Positions 49,643 to 64,000 of a DNA stretch of 64,000 bases are shown piece after piece (position 1 is the first letter of the stretch; each line of letters begins with the position of its first letter). The notes beneath the pieces are model-generated. The model searched no databases. It was given only the letters and a program-made list of their open reading frames with translations, and was not told the origin of the DNA. Both the position numbers and the translations under genes were made by a program. Source of the DNA: Pyrocephalus nanus (Eukaryota; Chordata; Aves; Passeriformes; Tyrannidae); NCBI GenBank assembly GCA_038380795.1, contig CM076259.1, positions 61,771,938 to 61,835,937 of the forward strand, written 5' to 3'.

Positions 49643-52600
49643 CATTTCAATGAAAAAAATGTAGTTAGGCAAGGCTGTAATATCTCCTTTTCTTGATAAT
49701 TCTGTGTTCTAGACACCAAGGTTCTTTACCAAACTTTTCACTAGCAACACTGCCCCACCTCCCCCAAAAATCAAATCTTTTATTCCTACTTAACTTTTAA
49801 GGAGTACCCCACCACATGACAAATCAGTCAACTTGAGTGTCCATTAGAATTTTTCTCCCAAAATCCAATATTGTATGTGCCAAATCTGAACTTTTGGTGA
49901 TTTAACTGATGCAAGGTACAATCTACTTTTAGATTTGTTCCCTAATTACAGTTTACTCATTTGTCTATGTGAAAATACTCCAGAATACTTATATTGAGCA
50001 AAAATATAAATCAGACCAAACCTGAAGCTCTTTAGGGGACAACCATAACATTTACCACCTACAACTCCTCTGGAAGCAAGGCAGATTTCAGAAACATTAT
50101 ATGCTGTGCTTAACAGCTCAGCAGCTTAATATTGTTTGTTTAGGAAAAAACCAAACACAGTGCAGTCCCAGGTATTACTACTCATTTAATTAATTTCCTC
50201 TAAAACCTTCCCTAACAATGCTTTGACTAAATACAGTAACTCAGTCATCCATCCATAAAGGCTCTACTGGGTAGACTTTAAGCTTCTTTTCAAAGGCAAA
50301 TAATTCACTCAGATTTTTCCATTAGGGTATTATCTTTGTTTCATACCTCCATTACTTCAACCCCACTGATCCTACCCTATAACAATTCTGTCTCAGTACC
50401 TTTTTACAAGTTTTTAATCAAGCTGATCTTCAAAGTATCTGACTGCTACATAATGATTTTTACATTAACTGTGCAAGAATCTCCCATCATTTCCTCAGCT
50501 AGAGAGCTACCACTGTCTAGAAAGTTTCCTCAAAAAAGGTTATCACCTCCATAGACATTTTGCTGACCAATACTATACATTTTCTGTGCTTTTATACTCT
50601 TAAGGCAATCTCCATACTACCTGGGTTTATCCTTTTAGCTGTTCTTTTGTATTTCCTTTTAAACTTACTGTGTTTTCTCTTTTAAAGTAGCTCTGGTACA
50701 TTTTGCCTTCCTCCTTTCAAAGGCACAATAAGCAGTACTCACCAGTAAGTCTAGAGCTGCCTCTCCATTCACAGAGCGAGCACGTGAATAACTGGGATAT
50801 TACTGAGCCTTAACTCCACAGAACTGATGAGTGTTATCTGTCCCCCCCTAAACCAAGGCTCCCAGTCTTACAGAGTCTCCAGCTGGCACATCATCCTCAA
50901 AAATAATAGTTTGTCAGGGTCACGAGGATCATCCAAGAATCAGTGATACAATGTTAGGGCTAGAGTCTTACTACATATATATGGAGCTGAAGTTCCCAAA
51001 AAGCCTTTGGTGCGTTCTGGCAGTTAAACTTGGTTGCCATGGCCAGATCATGATCACTGCTCTCAGCTAGATGTATGGTGACACTATTTCTAACCCGGCA
51101 CTTCATGTCCCTGAGGTATGAGGTGATCATTGCGTATCAATGTATTTAAGACCATGGACTCGACTCCATTCATATTGTCGATTATAGACTGTACATGAAA
51201 ACCACATGTATGCACTTCACACTGGCCTGAGTTAGTTTTATTGATGCTACTTAATGGGTATTTTTTCAGACTGTTTCCCATCTTGATTTTCTCCTCTATC
51301 CGCAGGAACTGATACACCAGTGATTCAGGACTCTGAATGTCCACAATTTAGCCATCCTTGCCTTGAGAAACCATACTCTTCAGAGCAAAACCGTAGGGAG
51401 GTAAGAGGGGCAGGAAGGTTGGCAAAGCCCAGATTTTATTCCCCAGAAAACAGACTTAATTGATTCAGGTAATTTTTTTGTCCTGATTTGGTATTTCTTA
51501 AAAGGTAATTATTTAAAGCTTGTGCTTCAGATGAACCATTTCAGAAATACGGCAAGTCATCAGCACCTTCCTACAGCCTCAGAAGAAGTACATACACTAT
51601 AATTCAACAGCATATGAAAGAAGCAGTTGTAAGAACCACTGCCAGCCTCCCTTTAAGGAAGCATTATTGCTGTTAGCAGAATACCACACTTTTATACTAC
51701 CTGCAAGCCCCAGAAGGTAGGGAACCGACAGGCATGTACAGAACATTTATACAGTAGTATTTATACATTTATACATTTTCCCAAGCTAAGGCAGGTCAGA
51801 TAAAACAGAGAGAAGAGGCAAAATTATTCTGCAACTTAATCCCATGATTTCATTACCAGCTTTCAAGCTGGGAGGACAACATCTGTTGAAGTCTGTACAT
51901 ACAACACCACTGAAGCCTAGCAAGAGGTTACCAATGGTTCTAATACAGGGTTTGACATCCATAGCATCTGACTACAGGCACTTCTCAATGTACCTCAACA
52001 AGTAACTTCATGTAACACTGAAACAGCCCATCTCAATACTAATCTCCAAGACAAAACTGAACTATTTCACTGAATAAATAATACAGACTCCAAATATTAG
52101 AAAGAGAAAATACGGCATAGACAAAATCCTACAAATCCCAAAAATGATGACAGCTAAAGAATCTGAACTGTGAGGCCACTACTAAACACAAGGGTATTAA
52201 TGCACCGTACACAAAGTGCAAAAAGTAAAAATGAGTAACAGCATGTTACTATTGCCATTATGTTACTCAGTCAGCATGTACTGTTACGGAACAAGAACAT
52301 ACAACAAACATACAACACTTAACAAGCTGTGCTACAACATTACATCTCAATTGTTACACAACTCAGACTTAAGTTTATAAGGCTCTTGCAACAAGTTATT
52401 GCTTCTCCCCAGTTCACCATCTGTAAAGAACAATTACTTACCAGTGTGTTTGACAGGCTGACAGAACCACAGTGCTGCACCAAGTACTCTAAGTCTTGTT
52501 AGAAATCAAAAATAGATGTTGAGCAGTATTTCTAATTTCAAGTTCCTCAGCATTTTGTTGTTTTTGTTTTTTTTTTTTTAAATAAACCATAAGAAAACCC

Positions 52601-55600
52601 AGAGGATCTACTAAATGTTGTTAGATAATTTAGTGTTCTCACTTCTACCCTGAATTTCTGAATATTCTTCCAAAACCAGATACAAAGAGCTACATAACAA
52701 GAATCTCTCCCTAACACCTTCCACTTGAAGGAAAAATAACCTCTAGCTCCCTCAAAGTATCAAATCTGAAATTAATTTCATATGCCAATGAAGAAAATTA
52801 CTGCACATATTAGGACTGCTGTGCTAAGGACTGCAAGGGAACTTTGTCTCATGGTGATACAAAACACAAAAATGCTAAGATAAGAGATTTAAGAGATACT
52901 AGACCTTGGGGGAAAAAAAATAAATCAAAGAATGCCACAGTCGCTGTAAAACTGCCTTTAACACACTCAATGGGCAGAAGCAACACAGAATACAGCCCCC
53001 CTCACCAGATCAGTGTTTCAGCTCTGGTATCTCTCAACAAGAAGCTACAAAAAACTCAGTTTTAGCCACCTGTGGAGAAGGGAAAATGTCTTCCTGATTT
53101 CTCAGTTGATATTTGGTTTATGACAGAACACAAAACTACACAGAACTCTTGAAGTCAAAATGCAGTGGCCTGTGAAATTCTAAATTATCAGCATAACAGT
53201 ACCCCATACCGCCAGCACATTCAAAGAATTATTTTTCAGTGACTTAGCATTTGGGACCCTCTCACTCACCCACACATACTTCACTAGTACCATCCATGAA
53301 ACCATGCACAGAATGCTTACTACATGTCAAAGAACAAGTAGCACTGCAGTAACACTGCCACTCAATGCCTTAAGATGGGCCATAAAGACCTTTCTGGGAA
53401 AAAAAAAAAAAACAAAAAACAAACAAACTAAAAAGATTACTGTAAAGTTTTGAATAACATTGAGATTCTAAGGAAATAATTAAATCTAACAAGTTTGATT
53501 CTTGCTTAACATAAAAAATGTTTAACTGCATAATACATCCAACTACCTGAAAGGGCAACACATATAGCTTCTGCAAACTAAAAAAAAATAAAATAAAAAA
53601 TTCAAGGAAGCCCTAAGCCAATCAGCTGTACCTGTACATGAGAACAAGATAACATTTTCCAAAATCGTCTGTAGCAAATACATAATGAAGTGTATTTTTC
53701 CAGAGTGGGGGAAGAACAAAAAAACAAACAACCCCAAACCCTACTAAAGCTATACAAGACTACAAGAAAAAAAACAAAAACAAGCTAACTCAAAAGGACA
53801 AAAATCACACCTGAGACAAAGTAATCAGAATAATCTTCCATTTATGAAAGAATTAAACGCACTGTTACTATTTCAAGCAAGTTCAATCCCATTCACAGTG
53901 AAATATCAGAACTAGTCTGTTAACTTGAAATTTTTACTTCATATCTAAAAATCATTCTTAATTGGTTATAAACATGAAGTCCCTTAAGTACACCACTTCC
54001 AGAGACAAGAAATTCTGGATACTTGGTAAGTTCATCCTCAGTTACAGTATAAATCAGAAAAAACAAAACTATTTAAATGTGTGGATGACACAACAGTGAG
54101 AAGCTCAAGTCATTAGACTGCACTTGGTATGCTGAGCTAAAGACGTCTTAAACAAAATTAAAAATTAAGTTTCATGTACAAGGTGTTTAATAATGTACAT
54201 TCCCCGCACAGAAAAAAACATTACCACTTGCTGTTGCAGCATTTGACTAATTTTAATAGTTTTAACTACTTTCAGCTAAACCAATTGTGTCAGAAGGAAG
54301 ATTAAAGCATAACTAGCATTTAATGATGTAAAATCTACCTGCCATTGTAACAGTGAGATAGGGAGCTCAGCATGGTGCTTACCCTGACTGGACACCTCAT
54401 TAAGTGGGATACCTCATGAGTGTCATGTTTTAATCAATACATTCATACCACTTCCATTACAACAGGAGCAAGTCCACAAAACATCAGAGATGGAGAGGCA
54501 AGAAACAGATGTTTTTATCCATCCAGAACATCAATACTGTCAGCTGTCCCTCAACCAGCTAGCTGGCCACCTCTGCCCTCCTGCAGGCCAAAGCACACAT
54601 CAGCCTCCAGCCAGCCCAAGAAAGTGGGAAAGCCATGTTCACCTTGACAAGACAAACACCACAGCCCAATGTCAGTTTTGGTTATTCTGTGGACACAAAA
54701 GATACGTTTTCAGGAACTTTCGTAGGATGTGCCCTTAGTTCCTTTTAAAGTTCAGCTATTAAATGGAGATGAAAGAACAACTTCACTGACTGATTCTAAT
54801 TTCTCTGCATCTACAAATCTCAATAAAAGATAACTGGTCATTTAAGTCCTTTATTTCTGCTCTTGCCTCTCAACATTACAGGAACAGATCTTGGGAAATC
54901 AGAAGATACATGCTTAGAGGAAAGAGCTACACTGAATACATAGCCAGGATAGTAAAGCAGCTTGATTAAACATACAGGGTACCCAAAGAGCTTAGTATTT
55001 GCAAGTCAATTCCAGACTCCTTCCACCTGCCCAACTGAAAGAAAAAAAGACTGGCCCAGTTCCAACAGCTGGATTGGATTTAACTAATGCCTTCCCACTT
55101 ACATTGCCACTATACTCCCTAGAGTATAGTTTGTATACTTTATGACATGGGTGAAAGTGCAAGACATGAAAGGTGGTGTTTGCATTGATGAAGTAAATAC
55201 CACTCTTCTGTAGAAACTGCTTTATTAGGCTTTTTTCCTTATTCCTTCTCTGACACCTTTTAACAAACATGAAATACTGCAATGCACATGAAAATGCAGA
55301 AGCCTCAGGAGCTGGGCTGGTTTTGGGAGAAAAAAAAATTCAATTGCTTGTTTGTATACAATTGCTGAGATGATTAAGGTTGTCAGCTGCCTATCTTTGG
55401 TTAACATTAGAAGCTAAATATTCCTTATTTGCATAGACATATAATTAGTATGTGTAAAGTTGAGGCCTAAACTGATGATATTGTTCTACTTATTCTGATA
55501 CAGCTGGCTCCAGCCAAAAAAATAAAGAGACAAAGGGACACTGACAGAAGGTGATATTGCTGTTCTACCTCTTCACACTTTCAAAGTGCATATAGCTTCT

Positions 55601-56731
55601 CCAAGAATTATACGTATATCTCAGTACAGCAAGGAAAAATTCTGGAACTACTTAATCGAAATTCTGGGACAGCATCACAATGGTCTAAGTGCAACTACCT
55701 AATCACAAATGCAAGAATTAAAAGCAATGATGCTGTGCAGACCAATTCCTTCTATTTCTTTTGGGCATGCAAAAAGATTTGACATCCATGCCAAACTAAA
55801 CCAAATATTTAGTCCAAATTAACCCTTCCAGCTAAGTTTATCCCTTTAGTTACAAACATCATGGATTATTACTCAGCTTTCCCCTCCCAGGGTATGTTCC
55901 AGGCAGACTCTTCTTCCCCATGCCCAATTTTGAGACTTACCTAATTAACAAATACTCCCATAAGCTCTAAATTGTCCTTCTGCAAAAAAACATGTTGGTT
56001 TTTTTTTTTTTTCCAGTGGTATAGACTACACAGTCAGAACAACTTCACTTCTGGCTTTGTTATCACAGCTCCATATTAAATTATGCTGACCCAGTTAAAA
56101 ATGCAGGCAGGGGGCAAGGATTCCACAGTACAAGCAGCAGATCTACCAAAGCAGCCAAACAAACTTACTATGTGTCTGTACACTGACCTGATACTCCAAG
56201 ACAGTTTTATTTCATTTGATTATTATTTGACCTGAAAGGTATTTGCTCCTCTTTTAGGGAAATATTCTATTATTTTGCAGAAGGTTTAAAACCTAGTTGA
56301 GATTCTCTGTGTGCTGCAGAATCTTAATATTACAGTTCCCTTTTGGCTTGTAACCTTTAAACACAGCACTAGGTACATTAGGAGTGGAGAGCAGTATTTA
56401 TGCTACTGTATTTTACTATAATCTGTCTGGGACTCATGTTCCTCAGGGTTAATAAGGACTACCAAAGGAAAACTAGTTTTTTTTGCAGTTGGAGCTGCCA
56501 CACTTATTTTTTTTTAATCCTCAGTTTAAGGCCCCTAAAATTAAGACCAGCTGCTTTTTGCTAACCAGTCTGTGGCAAGATAATTCAAATATCTGAACCT
56601 GGCTAGCCTCAGCAAACTGAGCAAGTTGAGATATCTACCGTAACTCTTTTACTTGGTGGGTAATGACTCACTGAAGTCAGACACTCATGCCAACATGGAA
56701 AGCCACAAGCCTCCAATTATTGCTGCTCATG

Positions 56732-56765
56732 ATGCTGACTTGCCTGAAATGCTGACTTGCCTGAA
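56732..56765. repeat. Exact tandem duplication, 2 x 17 bp
   Basis: The unit atgctgacttgcctgaa occurs twice head to tail without mismatch. Confidence 0.95.
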
Positions 56766-59700
56766 AGCCCTATGGAAGCAAACAAAGGTGCCCATCCACA
56801 TTGTCTGCTTCTACTGCTCCAAAAAATCTTGGCAGAAAAACAACTGTTGTGTTTATTTCTTACCAGCTCTTTTGTAAGCATATTATTTGATGTCCCAATA
56901 TCCTCTCTGCATTTGTTTATTCTCCATACTAAGCTACTACCAGCAAAGAAGTGAGATGTGAGTACCCATGTTTTAATTCCCATATACCAATTACCCAGTT
57001 TACAAGTACAGACATATCAAACAATCCTCAGGAGACTGGACTTGAAGCCAGTTAGCTGGCTGCATTCAACACAAATTACACCAATACTGAAGGACACAAA
57101 GCAGTCTGGAATACAATCAACACGTTTTCTACTGGTTTTATATAGCACAAAAGAGATGGAATTCTCTATTTGACATCAAAACTCAGCTGGGGGAAGGAAA
57201 ACAGAATCTAGTAGATTTCCAGTTACTGCTACTGTATGAATCAAGGACATCATATGCAGTGAAAAGTTTTAAAGCATTTCCATTCAGATGTAGATCTCAA
57301 AACACTTGTTAACCCCACCTTTACTGATATCAGACCAAAGACTGCAATACACCCATATGGACTCCGGTTGAAGACAAACTGAAGTTTCCAGGTAATCCCA
57401 CAGCATCCCAAGCTAAACTCATCGCTGCACAAAACCAACAGACAGGCAGGCAGTGAAAATCATCAATTAATTCAAACAAGGTGGTCCTAACAGAGCAAGT
57501 AACCTGTCCATGTAGTATTTCCAAAGAGCACTGGCAATATAGTCACTGATATCTTTTTTTTTGACAAGGGTTCACCTCGAAAAACTTTACTGTGGAGTGC
57601 GGTCATTTATGCTGCAGTCCAAAAGAAACTACTGGTCTGAAGGACACCTATATTAAGTTCCTCTTCTCTTGTATCTTTTGTAAAGAGAAGGGCATACTGA
57701 ATTTTACAGTGCATTATCTGAATACTGTGATATGCCAAATAAGCACCAAAGAAAGTGGATAACCAAGACAGTCTAACTACAAGTGATCCCTATTCCTACT
57801 TTTTTAGGAAGTTAGAAGATTAGGGCTTCTTGACACACTAAATCGGTACACGGATTTGAAATTTGGTAGTTTTGTGTTACAGAAATCTGCTTTCGTCAGT
57901 CCACAAATTTCTAAAAATATATTTTTTATTTTCCTGTATTGCATGAGCAGTGTAAATGTTTTAGAGTTTCCTGGAAACAGGCGCTTAACCTGTCTTTGAG
58001 GGAGAACAAGTGAACCACCTACACTGTCTCCTTGGTGTCTCCTAAGACATGACACCACCTCTGTGCTCTCCTAGAATTTCTATGCAAGTATCCCTCCCAT
58101 TCCCTTATTGAGAGAAAGCACACAGATTTGTCTATTCAAACAGAACACCTCATTGCCATTGCAAAAGAGCAGGAGTCCCTTTCCTCCTCCATAGTCTAGA
58201 AGAACAGAAGAGTCTGAAGAAGAGTCTAGAAGATCAATTCAGAGGCATAGGGTCATTTTTTTACTAATGGACGTTACCAAAAATCTACCAAATCTACTAT
58301 TTAATACTATTTTTCACTGACAAGATACAATGACAAGATATTCACTTGTGTACAGCACATGAAAACAACAGAGCAAAACTACTACTGTTCATGATAACTA
58401 GGTGCAAATATCAGACTAAAGTTTTGATCTCAGATCAACATGAAAACTTATATTCTTTCAAATGTAATAGCTTTTATAAATTGCAGATAACCACTTTCAA
58501 GAAAGTAATTACAAATGTAAGTGTTTGGTCAGAAAAGCCTCACAGATTTCTGGGGCAAATGCCAGAAGACCAGATATTCTTAGGCTAGCCCAGTATTAAT
58601 ACTAGTTTCCCTTAGGAAGTAAAAAAAAAAATAAAAGAAAATCTACTATGCTAAATACTAGCCAGATACCTTCTTGAGCAATCTATGTTTGAACAAAGAC
58701 ACTCCCTTTTCAGATACTTAAACAGTTTTCAACTGTAATATCAAAGTACCTCAATCACTCTATGAATCTATGATGTGTTTATAAGCACCTCCCTGAAGTG
58801 AGGAAAAAAGTTCTGTTATTCCATCTATAAAATGGGAAAACAATTGCAGTTTGCATACATTTACAGAGTGCCATGAAAAAACCAGCAAATCAAGTCCCTC
58901 AGGAGCTAGGCTATATTCATCCACAGCAAGCTTTTTTGGTATAATATTACATGGCTCAAATGAAATCAGATTTTCTTTGGTGTTTTTTGAAAGATATAAT
59001 CAAAAGGCAAAAAAAGATTTAACATGTGCTAGCTGCCTAATTAAATCTATGAAGAGATCATTCTGCTCAAGATGCAAGAGAAAACAACAAACCCAGCTGA
59101 CAACCCAGGAAGAAGATGGAGCATTAGGGATTAGCAAACACACTTCAGCAACATCCCACAATCTTATGAACCCTGTCAGTTACCCCTCTGATTTAATCAT
59201 TTCACTATCAGGAATTCTAGATGCTTCTACCTCACTTTTTAATGTGACATAAGCACTGATATGTGTTTCTATCATTTGAACATTTTGCATACCATGCTTT
59301 TCTCCCTGAGGATACCTTCAGTTTCTCCAAATTCCAATTTGTATGTCCTACAACAAAAAAGGTATTGGCTAGCCTTAAGAAATCACTTAGATCACCAAAA
59401 GCGGTCCGGTTCTGATGAACAAGAACCTCAACAAAACCCCTTTGAACCTCACAGCTAAATGAAGCCAGTAAAAGACAGGTTACATGGAGCACTGAGGTTC
59501 AGTGAGCCATGCCCCTGCTGGCAAAGGGGTACCGCCAGATTCAGTCTGGCTGGCAACTCAGGATGCTCAAAGGGGCTGTCACATTGATTGCATGTGTCAG
59601 AGCATCTTAAACGTCTGTTCTTGTCTGGAAGGTTGCTCCACACTGCTGTTTGATCAGTGATACGAACACCACACATTACCAGCCAACATTCTTGTTGCAC

Positions 59701-62700
59701 GCCAGACAAACAGCAGTTAACAGGATCCTGCTGACTCGTAGTAGGGTTCTCTCATTTCAGGATCCTCTCCTGGAAAGCCTTCTCTGTATCTGGCTGGAAG
59801 TCAGATTTTCATTGCAGAGAAATCACTACCAGTAACATGGCATCTAACGTTTTGTGTGCATCAAAGTGAGAGACCCTGATGTCAGAAAGCTGCATGCAAT
59901 GACAGTATGTGCTGGTTAGGGTGACTTTAGCTTACCTGGGAGAGATGTGACAATGTGTCTCTGCATAATTTCACCAACTTTCTGACTTACACTGTAGTTA
60001 ACTAGGAAAAAGCAAGGACTAGGACATTTTGAGAACTGCAAACCTGAAATCTGACACTGCACCTGGTCAGGAATCCCCTACTGCATTTCTGAAAACCTGG
60101 CCACTAGCCACCCTAGCACCCAGTCTGACCACTTTCTCCTCTTGCAGTGGAGCTTGAACACTCAATAAAATACAGCCCCATCAAGGCTAACAACTCTTGA
60201 AAGGATGCTACTACTCCAAGCTGATTTTTCAAATCCCTTATTCTGTCTCCACCTTCAAAGTCCACCTGTTACTGGATTTGACAATAACCAAAGTTAAAAA
60301 AGCACAAGAAGAGGTCCTCAGCTGATGAGACATGACAGAAAATGAGGGAAATGACTAATTCAGTAACAGGTGTTTGAATGGGGAAGATAGTAATTTTTCT
60401 GTTCTGCAGCCATTCGAACAGTATATATTCCTATTCTGTACTTGCTGTATTAACACACACAAAAACTAACTGTAACATTTGCTTAACCTGAGAAAGGAGA
60501 CCTAGAAGAAACAATATGGATGGAGCCTCCCCAGCAGATTAAATGGTGTTAATCTGACTGTGAAGGGATAGCAATCCAACAGTTAAATACCACTAGACAA
60601 GATATACCTTTTCCCCTTCACACTGACCTCTTTGAGCCACCACTGGTCTTCTCCAGATGTGAAAGGCTGGCTCAGGAAGCTAGGGGAGCAGAAAATTAAA
60701 GAAACATGAAGAGCTTTGCAACCAGTTCACTCCAAGGCACAGAGACAGACAGTTCTGATGCAGGAAGAAACTAATGCTTTTGACTACCCATGTCAGATTT
60801 TGTGAAATGGAATACAAAGCCCAGTTTCTGCTAGTACAAAAGTAATCAGGAGTACTGTTGCCAATTCAGTATCAGAATTTCACAGCACCAGGTATTTTGG
60901 AAACAACTGATGGACTCTACTCCTGGAAGAGATACAGGTTTTACACTTTTTCATTTCGAGTTAGTTCAGTCAACAATTTGCCTTTACTACTTGATGACAT
61001 GCACCATCACCTTCAACTAGTTCATTGCCTCTTTTAGCCTAATGCTGTAAATTAGATGCCTCATTCCACTTCTAATCCCACAATAAGTACAAATCTGATC
61101 ACTTACTGCTATCTGGCACATCCTCCTAATTACTGTCTTTTCATAAAACACCGTTTTAGAGGACAAAACATCCTGCTTGGATTTGTGCTGGAACTGTACA
61201 AATATTATGAAAGCCTCAAAGAACTCAGGCAAAAAGTAGTTAAAGAGCTCTTTAAAAGTAGCATGACAGTTACACTACTACCAACTTTGACCAGACTTTG
61301 ATATTCTACAAATAAAAAAATTGATCCTTTGATAAAAGAATCTTTAGAGATCCCAGTGCCACTGCTGTAGGTGTTAAAAATACACAAGAATGAAGAAAAC
61401 CAAATTCTGTAATTACAGGAAGATTATCAGAGGCTTGGTATATCACAACAGCAAACAGCAATAATTGGGCCTCAATACAGCCAGCACAGATCCCAATCAG
61501 CTTATGAAGATTATGTTCATCATGAGATGCCTTCACAGGTATATTTGAAATAGACAATGACTTCCTCACGTATCTGTGTATTTAAACCTTTTAAAATGCA
61601 GTGGATTCAATTGATTTTGAACTTTGAAAACATTGGACAGTACATCTAAGTGGACTTAGCAGATGTTTCTTTTCTGCCAAGAGTCACAAACATTGCACAG
61701 CATTCTACTATTTACCTGCAGACTAAAGTTTGGAAAATTCTGGAGCAAGAGCAACCAAAGAGGCTTCCCACGTCTGTATCTTAGTTCCTACCCACATAAT
61801 TCTTTCCAAGGTCTAAATGCACATCTCTGTTTTCCCAAGAGTATATATACTTGTCTTAAAGGGTAAAAAAGAAGCTGCAGGAGAGTACTGGATCTTGTAT
61901 TACATCCAATTCCCAAGAGGAAGCTACCTGACACCTGTGTTTTCACTTAACCTACTGAGACTCAAGAAGCCAATGAGCCTATTAAGACAGCAGGTCCACG
62001 GTACCCTAAAACTACCTAAAATCAGCAGTTAAAGCCCAACTTCATCTCAGTATTCACTCCTGTGTCAGCAAAGTGAAACAGAGCTGACCTATCTGTAAAA
62101 GTGAGCTCTTGAGAGAAACTGGATCGTTACAAAGTAGCTGGGAATAAAAGGATTTCTGGGACTGCTATAACCTTTATTTGTTTCACGAAGTGTTGAAGGA
62201 GCATAGGAAGACAGCAAAAACACTAGTTAGCGTGCAGAACAGCGTGAAGGAATGAGCTAGCAGCAGCACGTTGGCCCATTCATGAACACAGCGCACCTGC
62301 GGTACCTCCACTGCAAAAAGCCTTTGACATTTGATGGGAACATGGCTTTAAGTCAACCTGTACCTTTTCTCAGGTGCCCAGAGACTGTACAGATTTGGCC
62401 TCCCCAGAGTGACGTTCCTCCACTTGCAAAAAATGTCAGAGTGAATTAACAAATGTGAATTAATTCAAGCATCCTCAAGTAATAGATCCTCACTGTTAGC
62501 AAAGCAGGAACAGTAAATACACTGAAGCTGCCAGACCTGATGATGGAGATCTGGGCTAAGCTCCGTTTCCTCCTCTGCTTCATTTGGGGTCAGGATGCCA
62601 AAGGTACAGAATAAAAATGTATCTTTCAAAGTTCCTGGTCTCAGAGGTGATACAGACCAGAAGGTACCACAGCTGCCCCCAAAAAACTGTAACTGGGTAA

Positions 62701-64000
62701 TGTCATCAGTGGCCAGGATGTCTGAACCTTAAAATCAAATAGGGCAGGAGTAGATGAAAGATGACAGAGTGGCTATGTTTCCTTTTGGTAAATAGCCCTC
62801 GACAAATTTCAGAATGATATCCCTACAGCCTAAGCAACAGAAGTTCAAGGACTTGTGTTCTTACAACTAAGACAAGTATACAAAAAGGAAATTTTAATCC
62901 CAGTCATTAAAGTGTTTTTAGGTTATACCACACTAACTCCTGACCAGGTTTGGGGACTTTTTTGGTTCGTTTGTTTTCTTTTAAATGAGTGCAAATGAAG
63001 TTTTACTTTTGATCTATTGTGCGCTTTGCATACGTGATCACAGTCTCATTATATCGCACACAAAACCCCCAGCAAGTCATGCAGACAGCCCTACAAATTA
63101 TAACACCTCTGTTCATCAAGAATTCCTCAGTTTTAGGCGGGGATGCTGACTAATCCTGATAAAAAAAATGGGCTGCAATGTTTGATCACCTTAAACATCA
63201 GAACTGTGAGTCAACAAATGGGTGCCTGCTATGGTAATAAAGAATAAGCAACACTTCTAATACAAGATGATGGAGGAGTAAAAAAGGCTAAGAAGGATGT
63301 TACTAGGCAAAGAATAAAGCTGAAGAACCGAAAACATCAGAAGGTCCAAATTAGGTCTTCTAAAAGCTAGGCTAGCTTAGGTATCAACATAAACAAATAA
63401 ACACAGCAGTTACAAGGAGCGTTACAAATTAAGTGACTGCAACTGTTAAATCTTGTCCTGTAAAGCCACCACTGCACTGGAAGGATCAGTACTGCACATT
63501 TAGGAAAAAGCCACTGAGACTTAAGACTACATGCCCATGACCAACACAGAAAAGCCTTCTCTCTGAATGTGCAATGACTAAAAAAGCTCTTTCACATATC
63601 TGGAGAATATAGAATTGAGAAGGTTATGAGGAGAAAACTGGCAGTTATTTGTCCAGACGAAGCCATGAGTGTCTTGGCTCCTTATTGATCAGCTCTGCAG
63701 GTTCTGGTTAACTTTTGCTGCTAATTACATGTCAGTACCTATAAATATAGAAAAATCTCACCAATAAAAACAAGAACAGAAACTCTCATTAAGCGAGGAA
63801 TACTTAATTTCTGGCATTTGATTTTGCTTTGATCTCTTTTAGGGGCTAAATACTTTTTGGAAGTATTAATACCTCAAAATCGGAATTCCAGTTCTACACA
63901 AACAACTCTAGCCCCCTTACAAAAGAAGCCAACAAGATATGAAACTTCCACCCAAACCTGAAGCTGGAAAAGGGAGAGTGAACCTGTACAGGTTAAGGAT

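Larger units (their letters stand above)
47363..64000 (-). other. KPNA3: KPNA3 intron 1, partial
   Basis: At least 16.6 kb without a recognised exon. It contains an inverted CR1 pair (48447-48818 and 49301-49642), a T/G-rich tract (47500-47575) and an exact 17-bp tandem duplication (56732-56765). No CpG island or exon encoding the expected Met-Ala-Glu-Asn start is present, so exon 1 lies further right. That the whole stretch belongs to KPNA3 is inferred. Confidence 0.7.

Noticed and set aside
62240..62310. CpG-containing patch considered as KPNA3 exon 1 or promoter
   Set aside because: Only a handful of CpGs, and neither strand encodes the expected first 23 residues followed by a donor.

Overview
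This is a vertebrate, almost certainly avian, nuclear window. It is AT-rich and intron-dominated, with CR1 LINE fragments in their bird-type form (3' ends with the ATTCTATGATTCT-like tail and the GGTTTGGGTTGGAAGGGACC block). Two protein-coding genes are clearly recognisable. ARL11 lies on the + strand with a single coding exon at 5150-5755. KPNA3 (importin subunit alpha-4) lies on the - strand, with sixteen of seventeen coding exons between 47362 and 19924. They are convergent (tail to tail), as I recall for human 13q14.2.

Layout: 1-4.9 kb is intergenic. It holds an approximately 1 kb CR1 copy (about 2593-3622) with a small TG...CA insertion in it, and one possible 60-bp RhoGAP-like exon on the - strand near 1.1 kb. 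ARL11 follows at 5.15-5.76 kb. From 5.8 to 17.3 kb is an intergenic spacer where I find no gene; EBPL sits here in mammals but no exon of it is visible. The KPNA3 3'UTR probably runs from 19923 down to about 17.3-17.45 kb. The KPNA3 coding exons follow up to 47.36 kb. 47.4-64 kb is a partial intron 1; the first coding exon (about 23 codons) and the promoter lie beyond the right edge.

The sixteen KPNA3 exons join in phase at every junction with GT-AG borders and give 1497 nt including stop. With 23 missing codons this makes 521 residues, the usual family length, so the gene looks intact. Diagnostic stretches ([27 protein letters not shown]) match KPNA3, not KPNA4. The two genes have no known joint pathway: KPNA3 imports NLS cargo into the nucleus with importin beta, and ARL11 is an ARF-family small GTPase. 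Their pairing mirrors ARL14-KPNA4 in vertebrates, which points to an ancient duplicated block.

I found no CRISPR, tRNA, rRNA or evidently new multi-gene system. The most checkable non-gene signals are an inverted CR1 pair in KPNA3 intron 1 (a possible dsRNA hairpin), the RhoGAP-like exon, the TG...CA insertion with a 6-bp target duplication, the missing EBPL, and a set of short exact duplications of 17-18 bp.
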